Positions 17,992 through 26,536 of a stretch of DNA of 64,000 bases are shown here, one piece after another. Position 1 is the first letter of the stretch; every line of letters starts with the position of its first letter. The translations under genes were made by a program, and so were the position numbers. Under the pieces are notes generated by a model. The model did not search any database and was not told the DNA's origin. It saw only the letters and a program-made list of their open reading frames with translations. Source of the stretch: Chitinophaga sp. (GTDB lineage: Bacteria; Bacteroidota; Bacteroidia; Chitinophagales; Chitinophagaceae); contig NZ_JAGHZS010000008.1 of the NCBI RefSeq assembly GCF_017745275.1, positions 62,001-126,000 on the forward strand. The letters are read 5' to 3'.

Positions 17992-18720
17992 ATGCGCCCA
18001 TTCCTGACTGCCGCCTGGAGAAACCTCCTCATGCTCAATTTCGAGGCCGACCCTACGGTGCTCAAAACCTATTTACCGGCACATACCGAACTCGATACCT
18101 GGAACAATACCCATTATGCAAGCCTCGTAGGCTTCCTGTTCCAGGACACGCGGGTAAAAGGCCTTGGTTTACCCGGCCATCGTACGTTTGAGGAAGTCAA
18201 CCTTCGCTTCTATGTACGTTTCAAAGAAGATGGGAACTGGAAGAGAGGGGTAGTATTTGTAAAGGAACTTGTTCCTAAACCCCTGATCACGTTTGTGGCG
18301 AATACTATTTACAAAGAAAAATATGCCACCCATCCCATGGAACATCACTGGGAATACCCGGATGCTGACACGTTGAAAGTGGCGTATAGATGGAAAGTAA
18401 ATAATGAGTGGAATCATTTAACTGCTACCGCATTGCAGGCAACACAACCTATTATTACGGGCAGTGAAGAAGAATTTATTACAGAGCATTACTGGGGTTA
18501 TACACGGGTGGATGATGTTACTACCGGCGAATACCAGGTTACTCATCCGCAGTGGCATACGCATCCGGTTAGCCATTTCGGTTACCAGTGCAGTACGCGA
18601 TTGCTCTATGGAGCTGCCTTCGAAAATATGCTGCAGCAGCCACCTCGCAGCGCCCTGCTGGCAACAGGCTCAGAGATTGCGGTAATGCCCGGCAGAAAGA
18701 TCCGCACGGTTACTTTTTAA
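17992..18720 (+). CDS. DUF2071 (YqjF-like) family protein
   Basis: 242 aa, starts 2 bp after nth. The N-terminus WRNLLMLNFEADPTVLKTYLP and the segment TYEEVNLRFYVR-like (FEEVNLRFYVRF) match the YqjF/DUF2071 family, which has an acetoacetate-decarboxylase-like fold but no proven reaction. I see no signal peptide or membrane segment. The tight spacing with nth suggests co-transcription, though a functional link to DNA repair is not evident. Confidence 0.85.
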   Translation: MRPFLTAAWRNLLMLNFEADPTVLKTYLPAHTELDTWNNTHYASLVGFLFQDTRVKGLGLPGHRTFEEVNLRFYVRFKEDGNWKRGVVFVKELVPKPLITFVANTIYKEKYATHPMEHHWEYPDADTLKVAYRWKVNNEWNHLTATALQATQPIITGSEEEFITEHYWGYTRVDDVTTGEYQVTHPQWHTHPVSHFGYQCSTRLLYGAAFENMLQQPPRSALLATGSEIAVMPGRKIRTVTF

Positions 18721-18731
18721 GCAACAAAAAT

Positions 18732-19319
18732 TTAGCTGACTTTTACAAAGATCGCTTTGCCAAAAGAGTGGTTCACTTCTACCAGTACCAGTGTACCGTT
18801 TTCGTATTTAAACACGTTCTTTTTCCCCTCCGGCAAAGAAAGTTCATACATCCCTCCTCCCAGTGATTTTAAGGGCAGGAAGCGGCCCAATGTTTCAGAA
18901 AATACACGGGTGAGCTGCCTTGGTTCCGTAAAATAAAGATCTGCTACGCATTCTTCAATTTCCGCGTTGTTCAGTACGGACTTTTCTCCATCTACAGTAA
19001 TCGTATATTCTTTACCGTTACGAATGGTTATAGTGCTCTTTTTATCATCTCCGTTTTTGATGCGGGAAGATTTGGCGTTGGTGAGTACGTTATTACTGTA
19101 TTCGTTAACGATGTCGCTATTGATTTTCGACAACATTACCTGTATGCGTGTTTTGATAATAATACTTTTAGCAGCGCCACTGGTTTTACGGTTGGCTTCA
19201 ATGGTACCTACCGCATGGTTCCCCACTCTCACTTCAAAAGTATTTGTTTGGGCATTTGCCTGTACATACACTACAGCTACAGTAATAACGGTTAGCAATA
19301 CACGAAAAATGTTATACAT
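18732..19319 (-). CDS. Secreted DUF6134-like protein
   Basis: 195 aa from the ATG at 19319 (a TTG three codons earlier extends the frame). The N-terminus is a signal peptide ending at ANA/Q. The mature part is all-beta in character, with FEVRVGNHAVGTIEA, ECVADLYFTEPRQLTRVFSETLGRF and FKYENGTLVLVEVNHSFGKA, which fits the DUF6134 family of Bacteroidota exported proteins. It is convergent with the DUF2071 gene (11 bp apart). A terminator separates it from the upstream korA-like gene, so it probably has its own promoter. Confidence 0.72.
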   Translation of the reverse strand: MYNIFRVLLTVITVAVVYVQANAQTNTFEVRVGNHAVGTIEANRKTSGAAKSIIIKTRIQVMLSKINSDIVNEYSNNVLTNAKSSRIKNGDDKKSTITIRNGKEYTITVDGEKSVLNNAEIEECVADLYFTEPRQLTRVFSETLGRFLPLKSLGGGMYELSLPEGKKNVFKYENGTLVLVEVNHSFGKAIFVKVS

Positions 19320-19381
19320 AATAATCAACTTAAACTAACAAAAAATGTAGCTGCGAATAGTCTGCCGATACAGGAAAATAC

Positions 19382-19413
19382 AAAAAATCCTGTCACGATG
19401 GACAGGATTTTTT
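19382..19413. terminator. Intrinsic terminator after the 2-oxoacid oxidoreductase gene
   Basis: Perfect 13-nt arms 19382-19394 and 19401-19413 (AAAAAATCCTGTC and complement) with a 6-nt loop and T-tracts on both sides. Confidence 0.9.
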
Positions 19414-19447
19414 ATTATGCAGTAAAACAATATGTTGTGGTAAGTAC

Positions 19448-21298
19448 CTATGCAAGCATTTCTTTGATCTTTGTTACCAGCTCACCTTTTGTAATAGGAA
19501 CACCCATAATCTTATTATATCCTTGTGCATCAATGAGGAATTGATCACGAATAATTTTGATCAACTGACCATTGTTAATTTCCGGAATCAATACTTTATC
19601 GTAGCTATGGAGTATTTCACCGAGGTTTTTAGGGAACGGGCGGATATGACGGATGTGTGCGTGCGCCACCTGGTGTCCTTCTGCCAGCAGGTCTAACACA
19701 GCGCTTTTAATCGCACCATAGGTAGATCCCCAGCCGAGTACCAGTATTTTCCCTTTTTCCGGACCCAGTTCAATTTTCTGTAACGGAATATGATCTGCAA
19801 TCTTGTCTACTTTCTCCTGGCGGATTTTCACCATGAGTTGGTGGTTTTCAGGATCGTAGCTTACATTACCGGTAATGTTTTGTTTTTCGAGGCCACCAAT
19901 GCGATGCTCCAGTCCTGGTGTACCGGGAACTGCCCAGGGGCGTACCAGGTTTTCATCACGGTGGTAAGGAAGGAACTGTTCTTCTCCTTCCTCGAGTCCT
20001 TTCTTGAATTTCACTTCAATCTTGGGCAGGTCGGCTGCTTTCGGGAAGCGCCATGGTTCAGCACCATTGGCAATATATCCATCGCTGAGGAAGATCACTG
20101 GCGTCATATGTTGCGCGGCGATGCGGAAGGCTTCAAATACAGCATCGAAGCAATCTGCCGGTGTGGAGGCAGAAATGATTGGCATCGGGCATTCACCGTT
20201 ACGGCCATAGTAAGCCTGTAACAGGTCAGATTGCTCTGTTTTGGTAGGTAAGCCGGTAGAAGGTCCGCCGCGTTGAATATCCACGATGATCAGCGGAATT
20301 TCCAGCATTACGGCCAGGCCCATGGCTTCACCTTTTAGGGCCATACCGGGGCCGGAAGTAGTGGTAATACCCATGTGTCCCCCGTAGGAAGCGCCGATGG
20401 CAGCCGTGATCCCTGCAATTTCATCTTCCGCCTGGAAGGTACGGATACCAAAATTCTTGAAGCGGCTCAGTTCATGGAGGATATCAGAAGCCGGTGTGAT
20501 GGGGTAAGTACCAAGGAATATCGGCAGGTTAGCCTGCTGAGAAGCTGCTACCAGGCCGTATGACAGGGCAGTATTACCAGTAATACTGCGGTAGGTACCT
20601 GGTTCCATGCGGGCTTTTTCTACCCGGTAGCGGGTAGTAAAGGCTTCTACAGTATCGGCGAAGTTGTAACCGGCGTGTAATACTTTCAGGTTACTTTCCA
20701 GTATTTCCGGTTTTTTACCAAATTTCTCTTTGAGGAATACTTCGGTATTCTCCATATTACGGTCGTATAACCAGTAGAGGAAGCCCAGTACAAACATGTT
20801 TTTTGCACGGTCTTTCTCTTTCATACCCAGGCTAGTGTCTTTGAGGGCTTCCCGCGTCATTTTGGTGACATCCATGGTATGCAGCTGGTAAGCAGCCAGG
20901 GATCCGTCTTCCAGGGGATTAACGCCTTCCGGGTAATTGGCAAGGCGCAGGTTCTTGGAGTCGAAGCCATCGGTATTGGCGAGGATGATCCCGCCTTTTT
21001 TGAGTCCCTTCAGGTTTGCTTTCAATGCAGCGGCGTTCATAGCTACCAATACATCACAGGCATCACCGGGGGTAAATATTCTGTTAGAAGAGAAGTGTAG
21101 CTGGAATCCGCTCACGCCGGGCAAAGTACCTATAGGGGCACGTATTTCAGCCGGAAAATCCGGGAATGTGCTCAGGTCATTACCAAATAAAGCGGTATTA
21201 TTTGAGAACTGGGTACCTGTTAACTGCATCCCGTCTCCACTGTCGCCTGCAAATTTTATCACTACATCCTCCAGCTGTTGAATCGAAGTATTAGGCAT
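19448..21298 (-). CDS. korA: 2-oxoacid:acceptor oxidoreductase, fused gamma-alpha subunit (KorA-like)
   Basis: 616 aa. The N-terminal gamma domain (about residues 10-190, VIKFAGDSGDGMQLTG, where the CoA-handling fold lies) is fused to the pyrophosphate-site domain (about 220 on, GTYPITPASDILHELS) and a C-terminal transketolase-like domain (KILVLGWGSTYGAIKSAVL). Enzymes of this type oxidatively decarboxylate 2-oxoglutarate or related oxoacids to acyl-CoA and reduce ferredoxin. Activity needs a thiamine-diphosphate beta subunit (KorB), which is normally next door. Here the downstream gene is DUF6134 and the upstream gene is divergent, so the beta subunit is not adjacent. Confidence 0.92.
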   Translation of the reverse strand: MPNTSIQQLEDVVIKFAGDSGDGMQLTGTQFSNNTALFGNDLSTFPDFPAEIRAPIGTLPGVSGFQLHFSSNRIFTPGDACDVLVAMNAAALKANLKGLKKGGIILANTDGFDSKNLRLANYPEGVNPLEDGSLAAYQLHTMDVTKMTREALKDTSLGMKEKDRAKNMFVLGFLYWLYDRNMENTEVFLKEKFGKKPEILESNLKVLHAGYNFADTVEAFTTRYRVEKARMEPGTYRSITGNTALSYGLVAASQQANLPIFLGTYPITPASDILHELSRFKNFGIRTFQAEDEIAGITAAIGASYGGHMGITTTSGPGMALKGEAMGLAVMLEIPLIIVDIQRGGPSTGLPTKTEQSDLLQAYYGRNGECPMPIISASTPADCFDAVFEAFRIAAQHMTPVIFLSDGYIANGAEPWRFPKAADLPKIEVKFKKGLEEGEEQFLPYHRDENLVRPWAVPGTPGLEHRIGGLEKQNITGNVSYDPENHQLMVKIRQEKVDKIADHIPLQKIELGPEKGKILVLGWGSTYGAIKSAVLDLLAEGHQVAHAHIRHIRPFPKNLGEILHSYDKVLIPEINNGQLIKIIRDQFLIDAQGYNKIMGVPITKGELVTKIKEMLA

Positions 21299-21578
21299 CT
21301 ATTTATCTTTTAAGGTATTCTTTTTAAAGATGTAAATTTAGGTAATCGGGCGGTAGTAACGCGCTAACTGGCAATATTATTCCGGATCCGATCACAAAAG
21401 TACACAACTTCAGTAGACTATTACCGCAGAAATCAACTATTCCCATTACTTTTAGTTATGAGTGATAACCAGCGGTTATTGGTTATAAAAATGCTAATTT
21501 TAGCGGCATTTACCGGATTCTAATATCCCGGTATCGAATCAAATCGTATTTTTAACCCATAAATTTAAACTATACTTT

Positions 21579-22319
21579 ATGGCACTATTTCAATCGAACA
21601 ACCCTGTACTGAAGCAAAGTGTATTTGACAAAGCACCGCATATGGCGGGTGAGGCTATGACCATCCGTGGTACCGTAAACAAAATGTCTTTCATGTTGCT
21701 GATGTTAATGGCAGCAGCAATTTTCTCCTGGGGTGAATTTTCACGCGGTAGCAGCAACGTATTGCCTATGGCATTCGGTGGGGCTATTGGCGGTTTTATA
21801 TTAGCAATGGTGATCATTTTTAAGAAAGAATGGTCCGGCTACCTGGCTCCTGCTTACGCCATTGCAGAAGGCTTATTCCTCGGCGCTATTTCCGCAATGT
21901 TTGAAGCAAAGTGGCAAGGTATTGTACTGCAGGCAGTAGGATTAACTTTCGGTACTTTCATTGCTATGCTGGTGTTATATCGCACCGGGGTTATCCGCGC
22001 TACAGAGCGTTTTAAATCAATTGTATTCACTGCTACATTGGGTATTGGTATTTTTTACCTGATTGCACTGGTATTACGGATGTTTAATATTGAGATGCCG
22101 CTGATTCACAGCAGTGGTACTTTTGGTATTGTATTTTCGCTGGTAGTAGTAGCTATTGCAGCATTGAACCTGATCCTCGATTTTGATATGATTGAGCAAG
22201 GTGCGGCACAAGGTGCTCCGAAATATTTCGAGTGGTATGCTTCTTTTGGTTTGATGGTAACCCTGGTATGGTTATACCTGGAAATCCTCCGCCTCCTGAG
22301 CAAGTTAAACAGAAGATAA
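21579..22319 (+). CDS. Bax inhibitor-1/YccA family membrane protein
   Basis: 246 aa with about seven hydrophobic segments, beginning near residue 37. The C-terminal conserved region (LILDFDMIEQGAAQGAPKYFEWYASFGLMVTL) contains the di-aspartate-type sensor (DFD) known from the YetJ calcium-leak channel. The N-terminus is cytoplasmic and polar (FQSNNPVLKQSVFDK). Homologues are pH-sensitive calcium channels or regulators of membrane protease FtsH; which applies here cannot be told. It has an excellent intrinsic terminator 29 bp after the stop, indicating a monocistronic unit. Confidence 0.92.
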   Translation: MALFQSNNPVLKQSVFDKAPHMAGEAMTIRGTVNKMSFMLLMLMAAAIFSWGEFSRGSSNVLPMAFGGAIGGFILAMVIIFKKEWSGYLAPAYAIAEGLFLGAISAMFEAKWQGIVLQAVGLTFGTFIAMLVLYRTGVIRATERFKSIVFTATLGIGIFYLIALVLRMFNIEMPLIHSSGTFGIVFSLVVVAIAALNLILDFDMIEQGAAQGAPKYFEWYASFGLMVTLVWLYLEILRLLSKLNRR

Positions 22320-22347
22320 TTTCAGCAGTTTACAACTGTGCAGGAAA

Positions 22348-22377
22348 GCCGCCACATTAACTGTGGCGGCTTTTTTT
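22348..22377 (+). terminator. Intrinsic terminator of the Bax inhibitor-1 gene
   Basis: 9-nt GC-rich stem (22348-22356 / 22362-22370, GCCGCCACA), 5-nt loop and seven T. Confidence 0.95.
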
Positions 22378-22580
22378 GTATGTACCATAAGCACATCGTT
22401 TTTGTTAACATCTTCCAAAAGATATGTTAAATGACAGGTGATCAAAATATTATGGCACCGTAATTGCAAAATTGGTTTTCAACAACAAGTTCTTTCACAT
22501 TCTAAAACAGTTAACAAAACAATGCTAACATTTCTACTTGCCATATAACCTTTATTGTTGAACCATTTAATTTGTAAGCT

Positions 22581-22898
22581 ATGAAGAAGATTAAAGTAAG
22601 CATGTTAGCACTTGCAGCTGTAGCGTTTGGAGCATTTGCATTCAAGGGTATTGATGGTGGCACCATAGCAGGTAAAGTAACACCGGCAGAAGGCGCCACA
22701 GAAGCCTGGGCCATCCAGGGAACAGATACCTTAACGTCTGCTGTTACGGATGGAGCTTTTAGTTTTGAACATGCGAAAGCGGGTGCATATACCGTTATTA
22801 TAGGAGCGAAAGCGCCATTTAAACCTGCAACTGTTACAGATGTTAGAGTGGATGAAGGAAAGTCCACTGATTTGGGAGAAATTAAATTAGCACATTAA
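22581..22898 (+). CDS. Small exported protein with carboxypeptidase-regulatory-like (Ig) domain
   Basis: 105 aa. A signal peptide occupies the first 20 residues (MKKIKVSMLALAAVAFGAFA). The rest is one beta-sandwich domain with GTIAGKVTPAEGATEAW, TDGAFSFEHAKAGAYTVII and VTDVRVDEGKSTDLGEIKL, the pattern of carboxypeptidase-regulatory-like/CnaB modules. Such domains are usually attached to larger receptors, so a free-standing copy is unusual. It has its own downstream terminator. Role unknown; binding or structural in the envelope. Confidence 0.75.
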   Translation: MKKIKVSMLALAAVAFGAFAFKGIDGGTIAGKVTPAEGATEAWAIQGTDTLTSAVTDGAFSFEHAKAGAYTVIIGAKAPFKPATVTDVRVDEGKSTDLGEIKLAH

Positions 22899-22942
22899 AA
22901 AATTACATAGAGCAATAGTTTGTTTTCATAGGGGTTAATCAA

Positions 22943-22982
22943 AAGCCGGTTCCGTACGTCTGTACGGCCGGCTTATTTTTTT
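22943..22982 (+). terminator. Intrinsic terminator after the Ig-domain gene
   Basis: Stem of AAGCCGG and CCGTAC on the left, paired with GTACGGCCGGCTT on the right (22943-22957 / 22962-22974, with a 2-nt bulge), followed by a T-run to 22982. Confidence 0.85.
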
Positions 22983-23110
22983 GTGGTTACCTTTACCTGG
23001 TGGGCCTTACAGCTCCATCTCCCCTGCTTCTTTCCCGGAAATTACTTTACCGCATAGGGGTATATGTTGTGCCGGACGTCATTTTCTTAAAGCCCCTTAA
23101 AAATGATGAT

Positions 23111-23857
23111 ATGAAAAGGCAGTTTATTATTACATATACCAGTTTAAGCGTTGGATGGTTACTATTAATGATAGCCATCTTCAGTATTATACTCTCCAGT
23201 TGTACCAAAGATAATATTGATGGTTCAGGCCATGTGGTATCTGAAACCCGCAGTATCAGTCCACTAACGGATGTGGAAGTGTCAGGAGATTTTGAAGTAC
23301 ATCTGAAACAAGGTGTGGCCACCAGCCTGGGCATCACTGCGGAGGATAATATTATAGGTATTGTGGAGACGGGTGTGCGCGGTAATACTTTATATATACG
23401 TATCCGTGACCGTAAGCGCCTTCGCCGTCATTTGCCGATAAAGATTTATGTGGAGAGTCCTATTTTTCAGCGACTGCAATTTGACGGCTCCGGTACCGTA
23501 GATAATCAGGATACCATACGAACCTCGCTTTTTAAATATGAGGTGAACGGGAGCGGTGCCGGGTGGCTCACCCTAGCGACTGGCGCTCTCAACACCACTA
23601 TCAATGGTTCCGGCAATATGGTATTAAAAGGCAAAGCCGATACGCATAACAGCGAAATTAATGGCAGTGGTAATGTAGACGGTGCTGCGATGGAAGTGCA
23701 GAAGGCCAATATTACGATCAGTGGTTCCGGAGACCATGCTGCTTTTGTGCAGCAGCGGCTGGACGTACAGATCTATGGCAGCGGGAATGTTCGTTATACC
23801 GGTGCTGCGAGCGTTGTCAGCAATATTATGGGATCCGGTAAAATCATTAAACTGTAA
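23111..23857 (+). CDS. Head-GIN domain (DUF2807) lipoprotein
   Basis: 248 aa from the ATG at 23111; the frame is open to 23000 but the upstream part has no signal character. The N-terminus has a membrane segment and lipobox-like IILSSC (Cys35). The mature part is an autotransporter-adhesin-like beta-helix built from repeats of G-S-G/N: FDGSGTVDNQDT, EVNGSGAGWLT, TINGSGNMVLKG, EINGSGNVDGA, TISGSGDHAAF and QIYGSGNVRYTG. This is the DUF2807 head-GIN fold, which is common and uncharacterised in Bacteroidota. It is convergent with the RNA-ligase-like gene. Confidence 0.88.
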   Translation: MKRQFIITYTSLSVGWLLLMIAIFSIILSSCTKDNIDGSGHVVSETRSISPLTDVEVSGDFEVHLKQGVATSLGITAEDNIIGIVETGVRGNTLYIRIRDRKRLRRHLPIKIYVESPIFQRLQFDGSGTVDNQDTIRTSLFKYEVNGSGAGWLTLATGALNTTINGSGNMVLKGKADTHNSEINGSGNVDGAAMEVQKANITISGSGDHAAFVQQRLDVQIYGSGNVRYTGAASVVSNIMGSGKIIKL

Positions 23858-23908
23858 GTCATTAAATTCGTATAACCTACACCGTTATACTGTCTGTGTT
23901 TAAAACGA

Positions 23909-23940
23909 GAAAGGCCCCCGCATTTGCGGAGGCCTTTTCA
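23909..23940. terminator. Bidirectional terminator between DUF2807 and 2H phosphoesterase genes
   Basis: Stem GAAAGGCC(C)CCGC paired with GCGGAGGCCTTTTC around a short ATTT loop, with A- and T-tracts on the two sides, between convergent genes. Confidence 0.85.
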
Positions 23941-23962
23941 TATTTTATGGGTGGGGCTTTTA

Positions 23963-25258
23963 TCAGGCGCCACCTAATTTGCATTTCTGCAGCACTTCCC
24001 ATGATTTACCGTTGTGACGGAGGAAGTAGAGGTTATTTACCTTAAAGGTAGCCTCGTATTCCTTATTTTCATATTCAGGCCATGCTTTATTAAACTGTTC
24101 ATCTTCCAGGTCTTTAAAGGCCACGGTTACGTGAGGTGTAAATCCTGTACGTGCCAGCATGGTGCTGAAGCCAAATTCCTTACGCAGGAAGTTAATCAGC
24201 TGACGGTGCATAGCAGACATGGTTTCACTCTTTTCCACGTTGATGAAGAGTACACGGTTTTGTTTGTTCGGGAAAGTACCGAAGCCTTTCAGGGATACTT
24301 CGAACGGAGCTTGTGTTTTCGCAAACTCAGTCAGTTCATCACAGAAAGCTTTTTCCAATGCCGGATCAGCCGTGAAAGGTACCTGCAGGGTGATATGTGG
24401 CAACACTTTCAGTGCGTACATAGGACCATATTGTTCTGCAAATTCCTGTTTGATTTTTATGATTTCTTTACCTACTTCTGCAGTTGGCAGGAGGGCGATA
24501 AAGTAAATTTTATTATCAGGTTTTGGCTCAAAGCGTTGAGGTCTTCCACCCTGTCTTGGGTTTCCGCCACCACGGTATCCACCGCCGCCGCCGCCGCCAC
24601 GGTTGTAACCACCGCCGCCACCGCCACGATTGTAACCACCGCCGCCACCGCCGCGATTGTAACCACCACCGCCGCCGCCGCGATCGTATCCACCGCCGCC
24701 ACCGCCGCGATTGTAACCACCGCCGCCACCGCCGCGATCGTAACCACCACCGCCGCCGCGATCATATCCACCGCCACCGCGATTGTAATCACCGCCGCCA
24801 CCGCGATCGTAACCACCACCGCCTTCACGGTTGTAGCCGCCACCGCCGCCGCGATCGTATCCACCACCGCCGTAGCCACCGCCACCGCGATTGTAACCAC
24901 CGCCACCGCCGCGGTCATATCCACCGCCGCCGCCATAGCCGCCACCTTCACGGTTGTAGCCACCGCCACCACCTTCACGGTTGTAGCCGCCGCCACCACG
25001 ATCGTAACCACCACCGCCTTCACGGTTGTAGCCGCCACCGCCGCCATCACGATTGTAATCAGTACGCGGACGATATCCGCCTTCTCGATTGTAACCAGTG
25101 CGCCCCTCAGAGCTTCCACTGTTGTAGTCGGGCTTGCCGCCTTCCCGCTCGCTATTTAAATTGGGTTTGTCATCGCCTTTCTCCTTATTGGGATCATTCT
25201 CTTTGTTGGTATCAGAAGAATAAGGCCTGCGGGGGCGTTCGTTTCTCTCAAAAGTCAT
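23963..25258 (-). CDS. 2'-5' RNA ligase-like 2H phosphoesterase with long N-terminal Tyr/Arg/Gly repeat region
   Basis: 431 aa in three parts. Residues 1-55 are polar and charged. Residues about 56-232 are low complexity: about 19 units of Y-(N/D)-R followed by 2-7 Gly, at times with Glu after the Arg. Residues about 250-425 are a 2H phosphoesterase domain with both catalytic HxTx motifs intact, H288-I-T290 in LPHITLQ and H376-V-T378 in TPHVTVAF. Relatives act on 2'-5' linkages or cyclic phosphates of RNA (2'-5' RNA ligase, cyclic phosphodiesterase). RGG-type tails bind RNA or form condensates in eukaryotic proteins; a similar role here is inference. It begins 9 bp after the kynureninase stop and is probably co-transcribed with it. 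Confidence 0.9.
   Translation of the reverse strand: MTFERNERPRRPYSSDTNKENDPNKEKGDDKPNLNSEREGGKPDYNSGSSEGRTGYNREGGYRPRTDYNRDGGGGGYNREGGGGYDRGGGGYNREGGGGGYNREGGGYGGGGGYDRGGGGGYNRGGGGYGGGGYDRGGGGGYNREGGGGYDRGGGGDYNRGGGGYDRGGGGGYDRGGGGGGYNRGGGGGGYDRGGGGGGYNRGGGGGGYNRGGGGGGYNRGGGGGGGYRGGGNPRQGGRPQRFEPKPDNKIYFIALLPTAEVGKEIIKIKQEFAEQYGPMYALKVLPHITLQVPFTADPALEKAFCDELTEFAKTQAPFEVSLKGFGTFPNKQNRVLFINVEKSETMSAMHRQLINFLRKEFGFSTMLARTGFTPHVTVAFKDLEDEQFNKAWPEYENKEYEATFKVNNLYFLRHNGKSWEVLQKCKLGGA
24563..25093 (-). repeat. DNA repeat region encoding the Tyr/Arg/Gly-rich tail
   Basis: Tandem, imperfect units of about 21-30 bp made of GGN-rich codons around a TAY-RAY-CGY core; unit length varies through the number of Gly codons. 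The antisense and shifted frames are also open for long stretches only because of the repeat. Such DNA is prone to slippage, so unit number may vary between strains. Confidence 0.9.
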
Positions 25259-25267
25259 CTTACTTAA

Positions 25268-26536
25268 TTAAGCGTTTGAAGCAATATTAGCTATGATTTC
25301 ATAAAAATGAAATACGTCCTGATAGGAGTTATACAAGGGTGCCGGTGATACCCTGATAACCCCGGGCTCTCTCCAGTCAACGATTATACCGGCATCGGTC
25401 ATTCGTTGATGTATTTCTTTACCTTTATCCTGGAACAACAAAGATAACTGAGCGCCACGTTCATTACAATTTTCCGGTGTTATAATCTGGAAATTTGTGC
25501 CTTTTAACTGTTGTAACAGGAATTCAAGATAATTGGTCATCTCTATACTCTTGGTACGTAAAGCGCCGATACCGGCTGCTTCAAATAATTCCAGGGAGGC
25601 TTTCAGGCTAACCGTATTAAACACCTGAGCGGTGCTTTGTTGCCATCCTTCAGCTTCTTTTTTAGGCACAAACCCTTTTTCCATTTTAAAACGTGCACTC
25701 TCTTCATTGCCCCACCAGCCACCTAAACGAAGAAAATCGCGGTTACTGGCATGTTTTTCATGCACAAAAGCGCCTCCTACTGCGCCGGGACCGCCATTCA
25801 GGTACTTATAAGAGCACCAAACGGCAAAATCTACTTCCCAATCGTGCAATGTTACCGGTATATTTCCAACTACATGTGCCAGGTCGAAACCTGCGTAAGC
25901 GCCTGCCTTGTGAGCAGTTGCTGTTATAGCGGGTATATCAAAAAACTGTCCGGTATAGTAATTTATACCTCCAAATAAAACCAGTGCTAAGCTATCACTT
26001 TCTCTGTTAATAATCTCTAAAATATCTTCTAATCTTATCAAATGTTCTCCGGGTCGCGGAGAAACTTCTATAATCGCACTTTCAGGATCGTAACCATGAA
26101 ACTTAACCTGCGTTTCAACTGCATATTGGTCGCTCGGAAAAGCTCCCGCCTCCATTAACACTTTAAACCGTTGTTTGTTTGGCCGGTAAAAACTAAGCAT
26201 CATCAAATGCAGGTTTACCGTCAGCGTATTCATAATCGTCAACTCCTGCTGGCTTGCGCCCATCATGGCCGTCAACGGCTTACTACAATATTGCTGATAA
26301 TATAACCATGGATTTTGAGCCGCCCAATACCCTTCTACTGCATATTGTTGCCAATCCGCCACTTCCTGTTCTATAGCTGTTTTTACATTCTTTGATTGTA
26401 AGCCGAGTGAGTTGCCACATAAATAAATAGCATCCTTTCCGTTTCTCTGTGGAAAATAAAACTGATCTCTGAATTTATGTAATGGATCCTGTCGGTCCCT
26501 CTCTTTAGCATATGCTAACGATGCTACGTACTCCAT
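25268..26536 (-). CDS. kynU: Kynureninase
   Basis: 422 aa fold-type I PLP enzyme that cleaves kynurenine or 3-hydroxykynurenine to anthranilate or 3-hydroxyanthranilate plus alanine. Family marks are IYLCGNSLGLQSK, the pyridoxal-phosphate Lys244 in CSYKYLNGGPGAVGG, and the substrate region GWWGNEESARFKMEK. In Bacteroidota the gene usually serves tryptophan catabolism or NAD synthesis from tryptophan; no other genes of that pathway are in this window. It is followed 9 bp later by the 2H phosphoesterase gene. Confidence 0.95.
   Translation of the reverse strand: MEYVASLAYAKERDRQDPLHKFRDQFYFPQRNGKDAIYLCGNSLGLQSKNVKTAIEQEVADWQQYAVEGYWAAQNPWLYYQQYCSKPLTAMMGASQQELTIMNTLTVNLHLMMLSFYRPNKQRFKVLMEAGAFPSDQYAVETQVKFHGYDPESAIIEVSPRPGEHLIRLEDILEIINRESDSLALVLFGGINYYTGQFFDIPAITATAHKAGAYAGFDLAHVVGNIPVTLHDWEVDFAVWCSYKYLNGGPGAVGGAFVHEKHASNRDFLRLGGWWGNEESARFKMEKGFVPKKEAEGWQQSTAQVFNTVSLKASLELFEAAGIGALRTKSIEMTNYLEFLLQQLKGTNFQIITPENCNERGAQLSLLFQDKGKEIHQRMTDAGIIVDWREPGVIRVSPAPLYNSYQDVFHFYEIIANIASNA

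Noticed and set aside
24563..25093. Possible CRISPR or other spacer-repeat array
   Set aside because: Units are coding, of variable length and have no unique spacers between them.
24472..25290. Long frames in the other five readings of the Gly-rich repeat region
   Set aside because: They exist only because GGN/CCN repeats lack stop codons; their products are Ala/Val/Thr or His/Arg runs with no family, while the minus frame has clear catalytic motifs.
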